Below, one piece after another: positions 11,770-22,404 of a stretch of 64,000 nt of DNA. The stretch is from Heterocephalus glaber (Eukaryota; Chordata; Mammalia; Rodentia; Bathyergidae): NCBI RefSeq assembly GCF_000247695.1, contig NW_004624795.1, forward strand, positions 11,820,174 through 11,884,173, read 5' to 3'. A program made the position numbers and the translations under genes. The notes below the pieces were generated by a model that saw only the letters and a list, made by a program, of their open reading frames with translations, had not been told where the DNA came from and searched no databases. Each line of letters begins with the position of its first letter. Position 1 is the first letter of the stretch.

Positions 11770-12060
11770 GGAAATGGGCTTAGCGTGTTGCTGCATGGCT
11801 GCATCGCAGGCATCTGTCATTCACGGACGTGCACAGGCCCAGCTCTGCTCGGATGGCTTCATAGTGAGCGGACGGCCAAGTGAGCTGCTTGTCCTACCAC
11901 ACAGCGGGCTGCTGGTGTCTTTCCACGGCAACAAATATGGATGCATAGCATTATTGCTGGCTACCAGCAGTTGGTTGTATGAACTTACCATCGTTTACCT
12001 AACCGGCCTCTACGGAAGAGGCATTTATGCCCCCCCAACTCTGCTTCGGATCAAGTAAAA
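11770..12060. promoter_or_regulatory. candidate conserved non-coding element
   Basis: Unique, moderately CpG-containing sequence without repeat features, following a long AT-rich stretch. Conservation cannot be measured here, so this is only a candidate. It also contains an open frame on the plus strand (11774-12058) with no recognisable domain. Confidence 0.22.
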
Positions 12061-12161
12061 GACAAACTGCTTTCAGGCTTTCAAGTGTATCTCTCAGAAG
12101 TCAAGAGCAGAAAGTACAGTCAGGCCACAAATATCAGGAACTGTCAGTCAGACACCTCTTC

Positions 12162-12208
12162 TCTCCTTTCTCTCTCTCTCTCTCTCTCCCCCCTCCCTCC
12201 CCCCTCCC
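12162..12208. repeat. CT/C-rich low-complexity tract at gap edge
   Basis: TC repeats grading into runs of C with T, ending at the N block. Confidence 0.9.
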
Positions 12209-12308
12209 NNNNNNNNNNNNNNNNNNNNNNNNNNNNNNNNNNNNNNNNNNNNNNNNNNNNNNNNNNNNNNNNNNNNNNNNNNNNNNNNNNNNNNNNNNNN
12301 NNNNNNNN
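12209..12308. other. assembly gap (100 N)
   Basis: Exactly 100 N, the usual placeholder for a gap of unknown size. It directly follows a CT-rich low-complexity run (12162-12208), a likely cause of the break. Reading frames crossing it are meaningless. Confidence 0.98.
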
Positions 12309-13454
12309 CCTTCTTGAATGTTCTCCCATCTTTGCTTTTCCCTGGGCACCTATTTCCCTCTTCCTGCCCTACCAATTGGTCTCCCTGGCCCTCATTAGCA
12401 GCCATTGCTTAGGCACTGATGACTGATTTCTCACCTAACCATGAGGTACCAATTAGGCGACAGAAATCGCTCTGAGTCTTTCAGATTGAGGCGATGCAGT
12501 GCAGGGAACTGGCTTTTTTGGTGATGGAAGAGTCAAGAAGTCAAACAGGGATGGGAAACAGCTCAGAGGTTGGCGCTGGGAGGAAGCCACCACCCTGACC
12601 CAGCCACAGCTGGGGAGACAGACAGGATGGGGTGGGGGAGCCCAGCCTGTGAGGTCACCCAGCAACTGGAATCACTGTGCCCCTGTCCAGCGGGGGCCAG
12701 AGCCTTGAAGGAGACGCAACTGCTTCCAGAGACCAAGCCTGAGCAGAGAAACTGGGAGAAAAACTCCGGCTTCTCTTACCCCACCCACGGCCTCCTGCCA
12801 GGGCCTCCCATTGGCTAAGCCCTGCTGGAAAGCAGAGGTCCCTGGAGGGCACAGGCCTGTCACAGCCTGCGTGGGGCCTGGCCACATCCCTGCACCCCCA
12901 CCGAACGCAGAGCTTGGGAGAGCCGCAGTGTGGTACCAAAGCTAGCTGGCCGCCCCAGCCGGGTACTTCCGCTCCCCTCACTTCCGCCTCAGGAAGCAGG
13001 GCGCAGGCAGCTGAACCTGCACCTTCGCCGCGGCTCTACGCCTCCCCTGAAGCTGAGCTCCCCTGGTGGCTTCTCTTGCTTCCCTCACCCTCCGTCCTTT
13101 TTCTTCCTTTCCTTGGGCACAGACAGCGTCACTGACACTTTCCCAGGGCTTGGGGTGGGACAGACAGGCTCCTGCTCCAGCTCTGCAGTTGATCAGTCAG
13201 CGCACATTTATCTTCTGTCTTCCCGGGTGAACAGTGGGCATGTGAGAAGATGGCCAAGCTGATACAGGAGGTGTGTTACATTGCTCCATTTACTCCAAAA
13301 ACCAAAAGAGGTTGCTTCTCCCTCTCTTCATCCTGTCGTATCCTCTTGTCGCTGCCAAAGCTTTAGGCCTTCCTCGCAGGGCCACTGCTCATCTCTGCTG
13401 GGTGCTCTTGGAGAAGACGTAGTCCCTGTTGGAGCAGTGCCCTCAGCCCGGTCA
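12309..13454. other. unassigned G+C-rich sequence with small CpG cluster
   Basis: No gene recognised. About a dozen CpGs cluster between 12900 and 13060, too short for a confident CpG island. Confidence 0.4.
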
Positions 13455-13520
13455 CCTGCTGCCCTGCAGGCTTTGGGCCTCAGTTTTCCCAGCTGTAAAG
13501 TAGGGGCGATAGTGTAACTA
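13455..13520 (+). repeat. partial MIR
   Basis: GGGCCTCAGTTTTCCCAGCTGTAAAGTAGGGG corresponds to the conserved central MIR segment. Confidence 0.6.
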
Positions 13521-13949
13521 CCGGTGTCATTAGGAGGTGTGGGGGGTTAAGGGTGGAGTCCCCACAGTGCTGAAGGCTGAAGGCGGGAGCAACATGACTG
13601 TCCAGGGAGTCCGTGGCCTCAGGCCTCCTGTCCTCTCTCTCGGCAGGGGCTTCCTGTTGTCCTCTTTTTTCTCTTTTAAAAAAAAAAAAGAAGCATCTTT
13701 CCTCTGGAGACCTTTATCCTGAAGCCAGTCAGGAATGCTAGGGACATTCATGCCATGCTAAGTATGTTGAGCCACTTTCTGAGCTTAAAAAAAAAATATT
13801 ATTGTTTACCTAACGGTTCCTTGGTGAGAGCGGGCGTCTGCTCCTTTAGACAGAGGCAGCGCAGACAGAGCGGCTCCGGGCTTATTTGCAGCTGGAGGGT
13901 GGGGGGAGAAGGAGGGCATTCTGTTGTTGAGCAGAAATGACCTAGACCC

Positions 13950-13982
<33 letters not shown>

Positions 13983-13984
13983 TA
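13950..13984. repeat. (CAGA)n microsatellite
   Basis: About eight CAGA units, ending GATA. Confidence 0.95.
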
Positions 13985-14205
13985 GAAAGGTCTCTGCAGA
14001 GTTCAGCAGAGACCTGAGCAAGGGAACCCAGCTCATTTTCCACCCTGTGGAGAATGTGCTTTTTCAAAAAGAAAAAAATTTTTTTTTCTTTTTTGGCCTG
14101 TATTCTGCAAGTCTAAACCAAAACAGTACTGGTTAATTAGGACAGGAGAACGATCATACTAGGGTCTGCCAGGAATGGCCTTTCACCATCAAGAACGCCC
14201 ACCCT

Positions 14206-14329
14206 CCTAGGAGTGGGGAAAAAATAAGAACCAAGATGCATTATATAAAGGTACAGTTCCCAATGAGAAATGTAATTGTGTTGTATACCTACAATGTACC
14301 AATAAAAGAATTTAATTCAAAAAAAAAAA
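14206..14329 (+). mobile_element. 5'-truncated L1 insertion
   Basis: About 120 bases ending TGTACCAATAAAAGAATTTAATTC plus an A run, flanked by the duplication AAGAACGCCCACCCTC (14190-14205 and about 14330-14345). The 3' end resembles the L1 3' ends lying in reverse at 16030, 17095, 41627 and 49608. Confidence 0.75.
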
Positions 14330-14345
14330 AGAACGCCCACCCTCA

Positions 14346-15010
14346 AGTTCTTACACTCTGCTCAGAAGGTGTTGTGAGCCTCTCCCAAGTTCAGGACTTG
14401 GGAACAGGAAGCAGGAAAAGTCCGTCTTTTCCAACTTCTGCTCCAGGCTTCCCAACAGCCCTCTAGGGGGGTTCACACATTCCCATCGCACATTGGGAAA
14501 CCGAGGCTCAAGCAGGCCACAGCCTGCCAGAGGTCAGCCACACACACCAGGGTGAGTGGCAGACCCAGGTTCCCCGGAAGCTATGGGCTCCTCTTTGCAG
14601 AATTCCACCTCTATGGACGCAGGGCAGGTGTGAGGTGGCACAGGAAGGGCCAGACAGGGTTGACTTCGGGCTGCATGGTTTACCAGCCTCTGGGTTAAAC
14701 GCTGCCACAAACCCTGGGTTCCTTGGGGTGCTGTAGGCCAGGACGGGAAACTCCCAGGGGTGTGTTGGATCCAACCACCACCATTCTCGGCAGTGTTACA
14801 GAGGGTTTAAGAAGCATCTTATCGATTGCCAATCAGACTGTGTGACTGTCCGGCTTACCTGTAGAAGATGGCCCCCAGGCCTCTGCAGGATCTGATCCTC
14901 GCCTATTCCTCCCATCGCATCTCCTCACTCTCACCCTCCCTTGCTCTCCATGCTCTGATGCACCTTCAAAGATCTCTTGGCTCCTGTAACACAATGCTAC
15001 CTGGAAGGTG
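14346..15010. other. unassigned unique sequence
   Basis: No gene or nameable repeat found. Confidence 0.4.
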
Positions 15011-15011
15011 A

Positions 15012-15115
15012 GCTCAGCCTCAGATCAGCTGCACCAGCATCAACTAGGAGCTGGCTGGAAACTAAGGAGCTCTGCCCCACCTCAGAACCACAAGTTAGAA
15101 TCCACCTTCCAATAA
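15012..15115 (+). mobile_element. MER20/MER3-like hAT element fragment
   Basis: CTGCACCAGCATCAACTAGGAGCTGGCTGGAAACTAAGGAGCTCTGCCCCACC follows the order of the ancient hAT elements with TTGTTAGAAATGCAAATTCTCGGGCCCCACC. Confidence 0.45.
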
Positions 15116-15119
15116 GAGA

Positions 15120-15465
15120 CACATCAAAGTGTGAGAGGCACCACTATCACACACTCAGCTCTTTCTACCCCAGGACCTTTGCATGCGTCACTCCTTCCAT
15201 CCAGAACACATCTCTTTTATCCTGGCCTGCCTTGACCCTACTCGCACTGAATTTATGTGTCACTTTCATTGAAAGGGATCACTTGGCCCTCAGGTAAAGT
15301 CATTATCCCTTAAGAGTTTAGTTATTTTCTTTCTCTCATAGCACTGTGTAATTACCGAACAACATATTAAATGTCTATGTCCATCGATACTGAAGCTTTA
15401 TCTTGCTGGTTCACCAAGAACATAGTAGGAGCTTCACGATCAAATGTTGACTAAATAAACATGGT
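15120..15465 (+). repeat. L2 LINE 3' end
   Basis: Contains CCCAGGACCTTTGCATGCGT, CATAGCACTGTGTAATTACC and a terminal CATAGTAGGAGCTTCACGATCAAATGTTGACTAAATAAAC, all typical of the L2 3' region. Confidence 0.75.
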
Positions 15466-15647
15466 GCTGTTTCGAGTGAGGAGAGAAATGCACAGACAGA
15501 CCCTGCCTGGGGCATTTGGTCTCTCTGGCCTTTTTCATTTGGTTTTGGGGAATCTTCACGGAGTGCTATCATGATCATGTGCCAAACTGGGGTCTTACGT
15601 GTACGGAGAATGCTTGTAACAAAGTGGATCTCAGAATTTGGTGACAA

Positions 15648-15783
15648 TGAGCCAGGTGTGGTGGTGCATGCCTGTAATCCCAGCAGTCAGGAGGCTGAGG
15701 CAGGAGGATTCCAGTGAGTTTGAGGCCAGCCTGGGCTGCACAGCGAGACCCTGTCTCAAAAAACCAAAATAATAATATTAATA
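15648..15783 (+). mobile_element. B1-type SINE, monomeric without internal duplication
   Basis: GAGCCAGGTGTGGTGGTGCA ... GAGACCCTGTCTCAAAAAACC with an AATAATAAT tail. The duplication AATTTGGTGACAA/G flanks it. The 29-bp internal duplication seen in other B1 copies here is absent. Confidence 0.9.
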
Positions 15784-16029
15784 ATAATTTGGTGACAAGA
15801 GGACAAGGTCAGGGGCCAAAGAAAATGAGCCCAGAAAGAGTAACACAGTCCTGGTGGTGACAGCAAAGAACCCTCAGAAGACAGGAACAGAAATCACCAT
15901 TTCCTAGCCCCCACTTCCAGCCAGGAGCCTTCATGGCCAAGCCAGTATCAAAGAGGGATTTCAAATCCACTCGAGTAACATATGCATTGCTTCTCCAAAG
16001 CCGATGACTTCTGCTCTTTTTTTGTTTTT

Positions 16030-16340
16030 GTTTTTAATTTTTTATTAGTATATGTTTCCAGTATGTAGTGGCCACATTCATCATGAGAAGTTGGTACATA
16101 TACATACACCTCTTAATTCTTTGGGTTTTTTGGTTTTGTTTTGTTTTGTGGTAGAGTCACACTATGTATCCCAGGCTCGCCTCAAATTCAGCGATCTTCC
16201 CACCTCAGCCTCCCGGGTGCTGGGCTGATAGGCCAGCGCTACCATGCCCAGCACCATTTTACTTCTCCTTCCTCACTGTCGCTCTCCCCTCCCTCCATCT
16301 CTAGGTTACTTCCCTAATTCCTGTGATCTGCCCTTTATTT
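16030..16340 (-). repeat. L1 3' UTR fragment (reverse), split by B1
   Basis: TTTTTTATTAGTATATGTTTCCAG ... AGAAGTTGGTACATATACAT matches the L1 3' end shared with 17095, 41627 and 49608. C/T-rich 3' UTR sequence continues after the B1. Confidence 0.65.
16117..16253 (-). mobile_element. B1-type SINE
   Basis: Reverse copy: T/G-rich tail, AGAGTCACACTATGTATCCCAGGCTCGCCTC ... CCTCAGCCTCCCGGGTGCTGGG ... ACCATGCCCAGC. Confidence 0.8.
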
Positions 16341-16344
16341 ATTT

Positions 16345-16436
16345 TGTGCTTTTGGAGGGGGTGGGTATCAGAAATCAAACTCAGGGCCTTGTGCTTACCA
16401 GGCAGGCCCTGTGCCGCTGAGCTACATCCCTAGCCC
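16345..16436 (-). mobile_element. older ID-like SINE
   Basis: GGGTATCAGAAATCAAACTCAGGGCCTTGTGCTTACCAGGCAGG ... GCTGAGCTACATCCCTAGCCC; more diverged than the GGTACC-type copies. Confidence 0.8.
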
Positions 16437-16571
16437 AATTTTGCTCTTTAAATTAGTTGTATTTTCTGTTTTTAAATAAAACTAACAAGGCCCACAATTA
16501 CAAATAAAATAACTCAGAAGTGTCAGAAGTACCTTATTCCTTCTCACCCTTAATTCCATTCTCCAAAAATA

Positions 16572-16656
16572 CTTTTTTTTTTGGTACCGGGGATAGAACT
16601 CGGGTCCTTGCGCTTGCGCAGCAGGTGGCGAAAACACTGAGCTAAATCCCCAGCCC
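16572..16656 (-). mobile_element. ID-like SINE (A-type)
   Basis: T tail, GGTACCGGGGATAGAACTCG ... GAGCTAAATCCCCAGCCC with a perfect target duplication CTCCAAAAATACTTT on both sides. Confidence 0.94.
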
Positions 16657-16876
16657 CTCCAAAAATACTTTCTACCTCTCTCATCCATCCATTATTCTGG
16701 TAGATTATTTCAAATCTCTAAATATGCTTACTTAACTGCTTCTTCATCTATTAATTTTATATATTGTTTATTAATTCCTTGTTGTGATATCAGGAAGCAA
16801 ATTGAGGTGTTTTAGATCTCTCATCTCCTTTATCTTTTTTATTTCCCCAAATAATTCTAGCACTATTGTCTTTGTT

Positions 16877-16995
16877 ATTGTTGGGGGGGTTTTGGGTTTT
16901 TGGGGTTTTGGGGGTTTTTTTGGTACCAGGGATCGAACTTAGGACCCTGTGCTTGTGAGGCAGGTGCCAGAACCACTGAGCTAAATCCCCAGGCC
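16877..16995 (-). mobile_element. ID-like SINE (B-type)
   Basis: G/T-rich tail, GGTACCAGGGATCGAACTTA ... GAGCTAAATCCCCAGGCC. A long duplication, TCTAGCACTATTGTCTTTGT, flanks it. Confidence 0.93.
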
Positions 16996-17094
16996 ATCTA
17001 GCACTATTGTCTTTGTAAATCCAAGTAATATATTTGCATCTCAGTGTCTTAATCATCTTTCAACTACTTTTTTTCACACAGTTCACAACCCGTA

Positions 17095-17540
17095 TTGGTG
17101 TGTTTTTTTTATCAGTCCATGTTTGCAGTGCATCATGTTCACATTGCTTGTGTGGAGCTGGTGCATGTACATAACACATCTTAGTCCTTTCGTCTTCCCT
17201 TTTCCATCCCCTCCCTCTCCTCTCTCTCCCTCCCTTTATCTCTTAATCCCTTTCCCATCTAAGATCTGTCTCCCTACTTCCCGTTATCTATCTTTTACTT
17301 GGCTCTTTACTTATAATTTGGGTTTCTCATATAAGAGACACCATGCAAGATTTAAGTTTGTACGTCTCATTTGCTTCAGTTAATATTATGGTCTCAAAGT
17401 TCAGCCATTTTCCAACAGATGACTCAAGTTTATTTGTCTTTATGTCAGAGTAGTGCCCCGCTGTGTGTAATACCACATTTTCTTTACCATTCATCTCTTG
17501 ATGGACATATAGTCTGCTTCCAAGATTTAGCTATTATGAG
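17095..17540 (-). repeat. L1 3' end (ORF2 terminus plus 3' UTR)
   Basis: Opens with the shared L1 3' end (TTTTTTATCAGTCCATGTTTGCAG ... GAGCTGGTGCATG), a C/T-rich UTR, then CATCTCTTGATGGACATATAG, the reverse of the L1 ORF2 end. Disrupted frame. Confidence 0.7.
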
Positions 17541-17542
17541 TT

Positions 17543-17602
17543 GCGAGCCTCCCACCTCATCCTCCTGAGAGGCTGGGGTTAAAGGCATTGCTATGCCCAG
17601 CT
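17543..17602 (-). repeat. partial B1
   Basis: GCCTCCCACCTCATCCTCCTGAGAGGCTGGGG ... TGCTATGCCCAGCT. Confidence 0.55.
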
Positions 17603-17995
17603 TTGTATTGCTTATATTTTTAATCTCTAAGATCTATATCTTTCCTGCAATCATTAGCTGTTTGTTATGCTGGGTTTTCATAGTATAACATCTTCTTAAG
17701 TCTCTGGAAATATTGTGTAATTAGAAAAGCATTTCAGTTATTTTATGATCTCTTAATTGTGTCTTTCAAGGTCATTTATTTCTCAATCTCTCTTTCCATC
17801 TCTTCTGGTTTTTTTCTCTTTTTCCTCTTCCTCCTCTTCTTCTTCATCTTCAAGTACTAAGGATTGAATGCATAGCCTTTGAAAACCAAGTTCCTCAAGA
17901 AATGTTCGGTTCTCACGACTGATCTACAATATATATACTAATCACTAATCACACATACTAATCACTAATAAATTAAACAAGCAAAAAAATGTGTT

Positions 17996-18355
17996 AGCTT
18001 TCTCTCACTATAACAAATATCTGAGATAATCAACTTATACAAAGAAGAAGTTTATTTTGGCTCATGGTTTTAGAGGTCCCAGTCCATGATCAGTTGGAAT
18101 CATTGCTTTCGGGGCCCTGGTAGGAGTGTAGACAGCAGGCAGGGAGTGTGTGGTGGAGCAAACCTGCTCAATTCGAGTTCAGGTAGCAAAAAAGAGAGAG
18201 AAAGGGGCTGAGTCCCATACAACCCCACTGACCCAAAGACCTTCCAGCAGGACCCCCTCTTAGAGTTTCTACCACCTTCCGACGAGTCCCAAGCTGGAGA
18301 CCAAGCCTTTAACCCATGGATCTTTGGAAGCCCTGAGGATCCAAACCATAGCATA
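17996..18355 (+). repeat. solo-LTR-like repeat 'Y', copy 1
   Basis: Begins TGTGTTAGCTTTCTCTCACTATAACAAATATCTGA, contains AAGTTTATTTTGGCTCATGG and CCAAGCCTTTAACCCATGG, and ends CCAAACCATAGCA. TG...CA ends and ~350 bp length suit a solo LTR. Related copies at 28048-28394 and 58765-59107. Family not assigned. Confidence 0.6.
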
Positions 18356-18442
18356 AAACAAAAAGGAGAGGTGCAAAGAATGCAAGTTATTTTCTCCAAA
18401 AGAAAACCCCAGTGAACAAGTGAGCATATAAAAATACAGATC

Positions 18443-18522
18443 AGGGCCGGGATTTAGCTTAGTGGTTCCGCCGCCTGCCTGTGAAGCACAAGGACCCGAG
18501 TTTGATCCCCAGTACAAAAAAA

Positions 18523-18527
<5 letters not shown>
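18443..18527 (+). mobile_element. ID-like SINE (B-type)
   Basis: GGGCCGGGATTTAGCTTAGTGGTTCCGCC ... GTTTGATCCCCAGTAC plus A run, passing directly into a (TA)n tract. Confidence 0.9.

Positions 18528-18573
<46 letters not shown>
18528..18573. repeat. (TA)n microsatellite
   Basis: About 22 TA units grown from the SINE tail. Confidence 0.97.
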
Positions 18574-18575
<2 letters not shown>

Positions 18576-18770
18576 AACCCCTCTAAGGAGCAGGGCAATG
18601 CAAATTCAAACAATGGGCCCATCAATCGGCTGGAAAAATTAATCCATCTGCCTATACTGCATGTAGATAAGGATGTGGTCAGATGTTGGTACACCACTGA
18701 TGAGAGAGGATGGGCTAGTGGGACCCTTTGGAAAACAACATATCAACAGTCAATAATACTGAAGATGTCC

Positions 18771-18858
18771 AGGGCCAGGGATTTAGCTCAGTGGTTTTGC
18801 TGCCTGCTGCGCAAGTGCAAGGACCCGGGTTCAATCCCTGGTACCAAAAAAAAAAAAA
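18771..18858 (+). mobile_element. ID-like SINE (A-type)
   Basis: GCCAGGGATTTAGCTCAGTGG ... GGGTTCAATCCCTGGTACC plus A13. Duplication TGAAGATGTCC on both sides. Confidence 0.94.
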
Positions 18859-18968
18859 TTGAAGATGTCCAAACAGCACAACCCAACAATTTCATCTTTT
18901 AATGTGAACCACAGAAAAGTCTTATAAGTGTGAGCATTTGTACATGATGGCATTTTTTATATGCCAAA

Positions 18969-19024
18969 AGGGGGGGGGAGGGAGGAAGGGAGCAAGGGGG
19001 AGAGAGAGAGAGAAGAAAAGAAAG
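18969..19024. repeat. purine-rich low-complexity tract
   Basis: Runs of G then GGGA/GAGA motifs, within the LINE relic. Confidence 0.9.
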
Positions 19025-19042
19025 GACCTAAATGTTCAGTAG

Positions 19043-19468
19043 TGGGACAGGAAGGTCGGCATGGCTAAAACTGCCTGAGAGAGGAGGCGGGACAAATTCC
19101 CAACACATGCGCAGCACAGTTCCCAAAGCCCTACATGTGAACTTCTCGAAAGAACTCGAGCAGATTTTCCATAGGATGGCCTAGACCTGACATCAGCTCA
19201 AGGAGTGGGGGATACAAAAAGGACAGTCCACATTGAGTTTTTGTCAGTGTTCTCTCTTGCATGGTAGCTTGCCCTCACTCTGTAGAGTGCACTTCTTTTC
19301 CTACTTTTACTTGGCCTGAACTTGCTCTGTAGAACCTGTTTCTTTTCCTACCTTTCATAAAACTTTGCTACCATTTGCACTTGTCTTGACCAGTTCTTTT
19401 CTCAGGACAGAAAGAACCTAGAAATCACCTCCAGAAGGAGACTCCAGCACCCCAAAATCTGGTAACCA
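19043..19468 (+). mobile_element. solo LTR of an ERV1-like element
   Basis: TGGGACAGGAAGGTCGGC at the left and CTGGTAACCA at the right give TG...CA ends with a TAG repeat on each side. It has a TATA-like GGATACAAAAAG (about 19210), an ATAAAA near 19357, and a C/T-rich U5-like part. The flanking LINE sequence rejoins across it. No gag, pol or env sequence is present. Confidence 0.6.
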
Positions 19469-19717
19469 TAGAAGAATGATTAAACTATAGTACTTTAGCA
19501 GCTCTTTGGTTCCAGCTAATAGTAATTGACTCTAATTAAATAGGAAAAAGAGGATGCTTTGGAAGGACAACAAGAAAGCCACAGGTCTCACAGAAGACCA
19601 AGCTATAGCGGAACTGGAAGCAAACATAACCCTTCTAAAACAGAGATCCCATGGAAGGACTTTGGGAGAGGAAGGACGTGGTATTTGGGGACCAGTGTCA
19701 GAGCACGTGGCCCATTC

Positions 19718-19918
19718 CTCTGGAGCAGTTTCTCGATGGCACCATGGGGATGTGGGGCTGGCTGAGTCCTTGTTGCAGGGGCCATCCTGTGTGTTGTACA
19801 ATGTTTCACAGCATCTCTGACTGCTATCCACTAGGTACCAGGAGCACGCTCCCACCAGCAATGACAATCAAATCTGTCTGCAGACAAATACCCGCTAGGA
19901 GCAAAACGAGTCTCTAAG
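19718..19918 (-). mobile_element. MER5A-like hAT-Charlie element
   Basis: TTGCAGGGGCCATCCTGTGTGTTGTACAATGTTT, GGTACCAGGAGCACGCTCCC and AATCTGTCTGCAGAC follow reverse MER5A. A second copy is at 61565-61757. Confidence 0.65.
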
Positions 19919-19929
19919 GGTGGTCTCTT

Positions 19930-20090
19930 AGCAGCAGAGTTAACAGCAGCTGGCTTCTTGCTAGAAATGCAAATTCTCAAGCCCCACCCCAGACCTGCTG
20001 AATCAGATGTGCCATCGTTTTCACCAACCAGGCAGGTGAGTATGCTGCTCCCCCAAGCTGTAGAACCGCTGTTTCAGAGCTGTGCCCTAG
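19930..20090 (+). mobile_element. MER20/MER3-like hAT element
   Basis: CTTGCTAGAAATGCAAATTCTCAAGCCCCACCCCAGACCTGCTGAATCAG is a strong match to this ancient non-autonomous family. Confidence 0.65.
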
Positions 20091-20374
20091 GATGACCCAG
20101 CTGCGACTTCCCTCCAGGCCTGTCCATGGCCTCTCAAGATTGAAAGGCATGGGACTTAGGCTGGGGTGGATCACATGCCCTCTCTGGCTTTATGTAGAAC
20201 TCCATAGACTAGAGAGGGAGGCGGTTTCCCTACAGCTAGGGGTGGTGGCTGCTGCTTTCAGAAAATAGATAGGAAGGATGCTAGGCTGGGTCTCTTCTGG
20301 AGCACTGGGTAGGAGACTTGACCAGCATTCATGGTGCTGTTGAGCCTCAGGGAGACCTCTGGCAGTCCCAGGAG

Positions 20375-20530
20375 GCTCCCTTCAGAGGTATCTGTGAACT
20401 AAAGGCAAAAGCTAAATTCACTCCTTGCCAACTGCATAACCTCAGCATCTCCAAGCCTCAATTTCCTTCTCAGTACGTGGGAATAATCCTCACCCCGTAA
20501 AACTGCTGTGAGGGTAAAATATCATGCTTA
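20375..20530 (+). repeat. MIR
   Basis: CCTCAGCATCTCCAAGCCTCAATTTCCTTCTC ... GGGAATAATCCTCACC ... GCTGTGAGGGTAAAAT follows MIR order. Confidence 0.7.
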
Positions 20531-20724
20531 GGTGGAATACAAAACATTTATTTTTATGGGAAAGCTTCAGGTTTGAAACAGTGAGCAGGGTGAGTGGTCA
20601 GGGGAGGCAATGGATTGCAAAGACCTTTTTCCAGCATTTGGAAAAAAAATCAAATAGGCCTGCTGTGTCAGATCCCTTCCACTGCCGGTTAAAGCCTCAG
20701 CAATATGAATTCTCATCTCTCCAC

Positions 20725-20965
20725 AGCAGTATAATGATACCTTACGTTTATGTGGTGTGTTAGGGTTTGCAAAGTGCTCTCTCAAGCATCATCTTATTGG
20801 ATTTGGGCCTTCCCATATCCCTGGGAGGCAAGGAGCACCAGCATGCAGATTCCCATCTGGTAGAAGAGGAAACTGAGAATCAGAATGATGAAATCTTGAC
20901 CATGATCGCAGAGCCAGCAAGCTCTGGAGCAAGAGCCACCGTAGACCAAGGAGCATCTCCCAGCT
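20725..20965 (-). repeat. MIR
   Basis: CAAAGTGCTCTCTCAAGCATCATCTTATTGG, CTGGTAGAAGAGGAAACTGAGAATCAGAATG and GATCGCAGAGCCAGCAAG match reverse MIR. Confidence 0.65.
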
Positions 20966-22404
20966 CTGCACTGTGAGCCCGAGAAAAGATGCCTCACTAT
21001 GGCGATACACGATCTAGGAGGCCTTCGTGAAGCACATACCTACGAACATCCAAAAGTGACTAAGGACGGGTGAGCATACCCACAGCGCCCTTCCTGTACT
21101 TGGAGTGTCCTAATTCAGAGATGGGCAACTGGAGACACCCTGGGGCGATCGGCATGCAGAGAGTTTTGTTTAGCAGCTTGATATCTTTCCCAAACACACC
21201 ACCACGCGGCTGATGCCACCCCATCTAATCTCTACATCGCCGTCCTTTTGTCCCACAAGATTCCCATTCCTGAGAAGGAGCATCTCATTGGCTGAGCCTA
21301 AGACAGCGCCTATGCCTGGGCCTCTGGGAACATACATAAGAAGCTCCTTACTCATCTTCAATAGTTGGGTCCTCCATCTCACAGCTGCCCAGTGTGACCT
21401 TGTACTATGCAAACGTAGGCTGAAAGAAGGTGAGTACATGTAGAGATCCAGCCCGCCTCTGCTCCCCAAGTCCCTGTCCCCCTGCAGGGCTTGATAAATA
21501 AAGCTGCACTTCAGCCTTCTCACCTGAGCACCTTTGTGCCATGTACAACACACACACACACACGCACACACACAGACACACACACACACACGCTAGCCAT
21601 TTCTATAGAAGACTGGACAATATTAACCCCTTCCCACATGGCAACAATGGAGGGAACCAAGGCGTAGCTACCCTCCTTGGTCAGGGCACACATTCTACAT
21701 ATCACAACACTCCCCGCCTGACTTGCTCTCCTTGTTTGTGTTACCCATACAGCCCTGAAGGCATTCAAGTTTATGACCCTTGTCTTAAACAAGAAATTTT
21801 TTTACATTGGTTTATCCACGTAATTAGTTTCATGGTCTATTTCTGAATGGCATTTTTTCTTTCCCACCCAACCCCCTTTCCCAGCACTCCTGGTTAATCT
21901 AGTTATTTTTACTTTACTTCCTTCTAAAAATACATACAATACAACAAGATTTCAAAAAAAAAAAAAGTGAGACTCCTGGTAATCTCTGGAATGTGGGAAA
22001 GGACTTTTACCACAAAGTTATATTAAGAAGTTTAATTATCAAAAAATTACTGTATAATAAATATATCAAACATTGAGTATGTACACTGTATATATACTCG
22101 GAGAATTCCTGGGCAACCTCAGACTATAAACCTACTCAGCTCTCCCACAACCTCAACCGACTCTTTATGCCTTTGCTGTGACTGGCCTGGCACAGCCAGA
22201 GGACCACTTGTTTCTGCACAGCCCCCCATCTTTCCCAGGAACCACTAGATGGGCAGAGTTTTTGAGGCAGTCAGAAAGACTTGCTCAGCTCACCCCAGGG
22301 AATATGATCATTTCTCCTCTTTCCTGCTGGCACCAGCCACCTTCCAATTTATTTGTCCACTTCCTACATTTTAGGAAGTCAGGGGGCTCTAAGTTGCTAT
22401 TGTG
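20966..22404. other. unassigned sequence
   Basis: Apart from the CA tract, no gene or nameable repeat. 21780-21960 is T/A-rich, ending in an A run and possibly a retroposon tail. Confidence 0.35.
21547..21592. repeat. imperfect (CA)n microsatellite
   Basis: CA repeats with CG and GA interruptions. Confidence 0.95.

Larger units (their letters stand above)
18356..19500 (+). repeat. LINE ORF2 relic with nested insertions
   Basis: LINE ORF2 3'-type sequence (GTGAACAAGTGAGCATATAAAAATACAG ... TTGGAAAACAACATATCAAC ... CCTAAATGTTCAGTAG ... TAGAAGAATGATTAAACTATAGTAC). Two ID-like SINEs, a TA tract, a purine tract and a solo LTR sit inside it. Frames are broken. Confidence 0.6.

Noticed and set aside
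12027..12426. Open frames spanning the N block
   Set aside because: They exist only because unknown bases cannot be read as stops.
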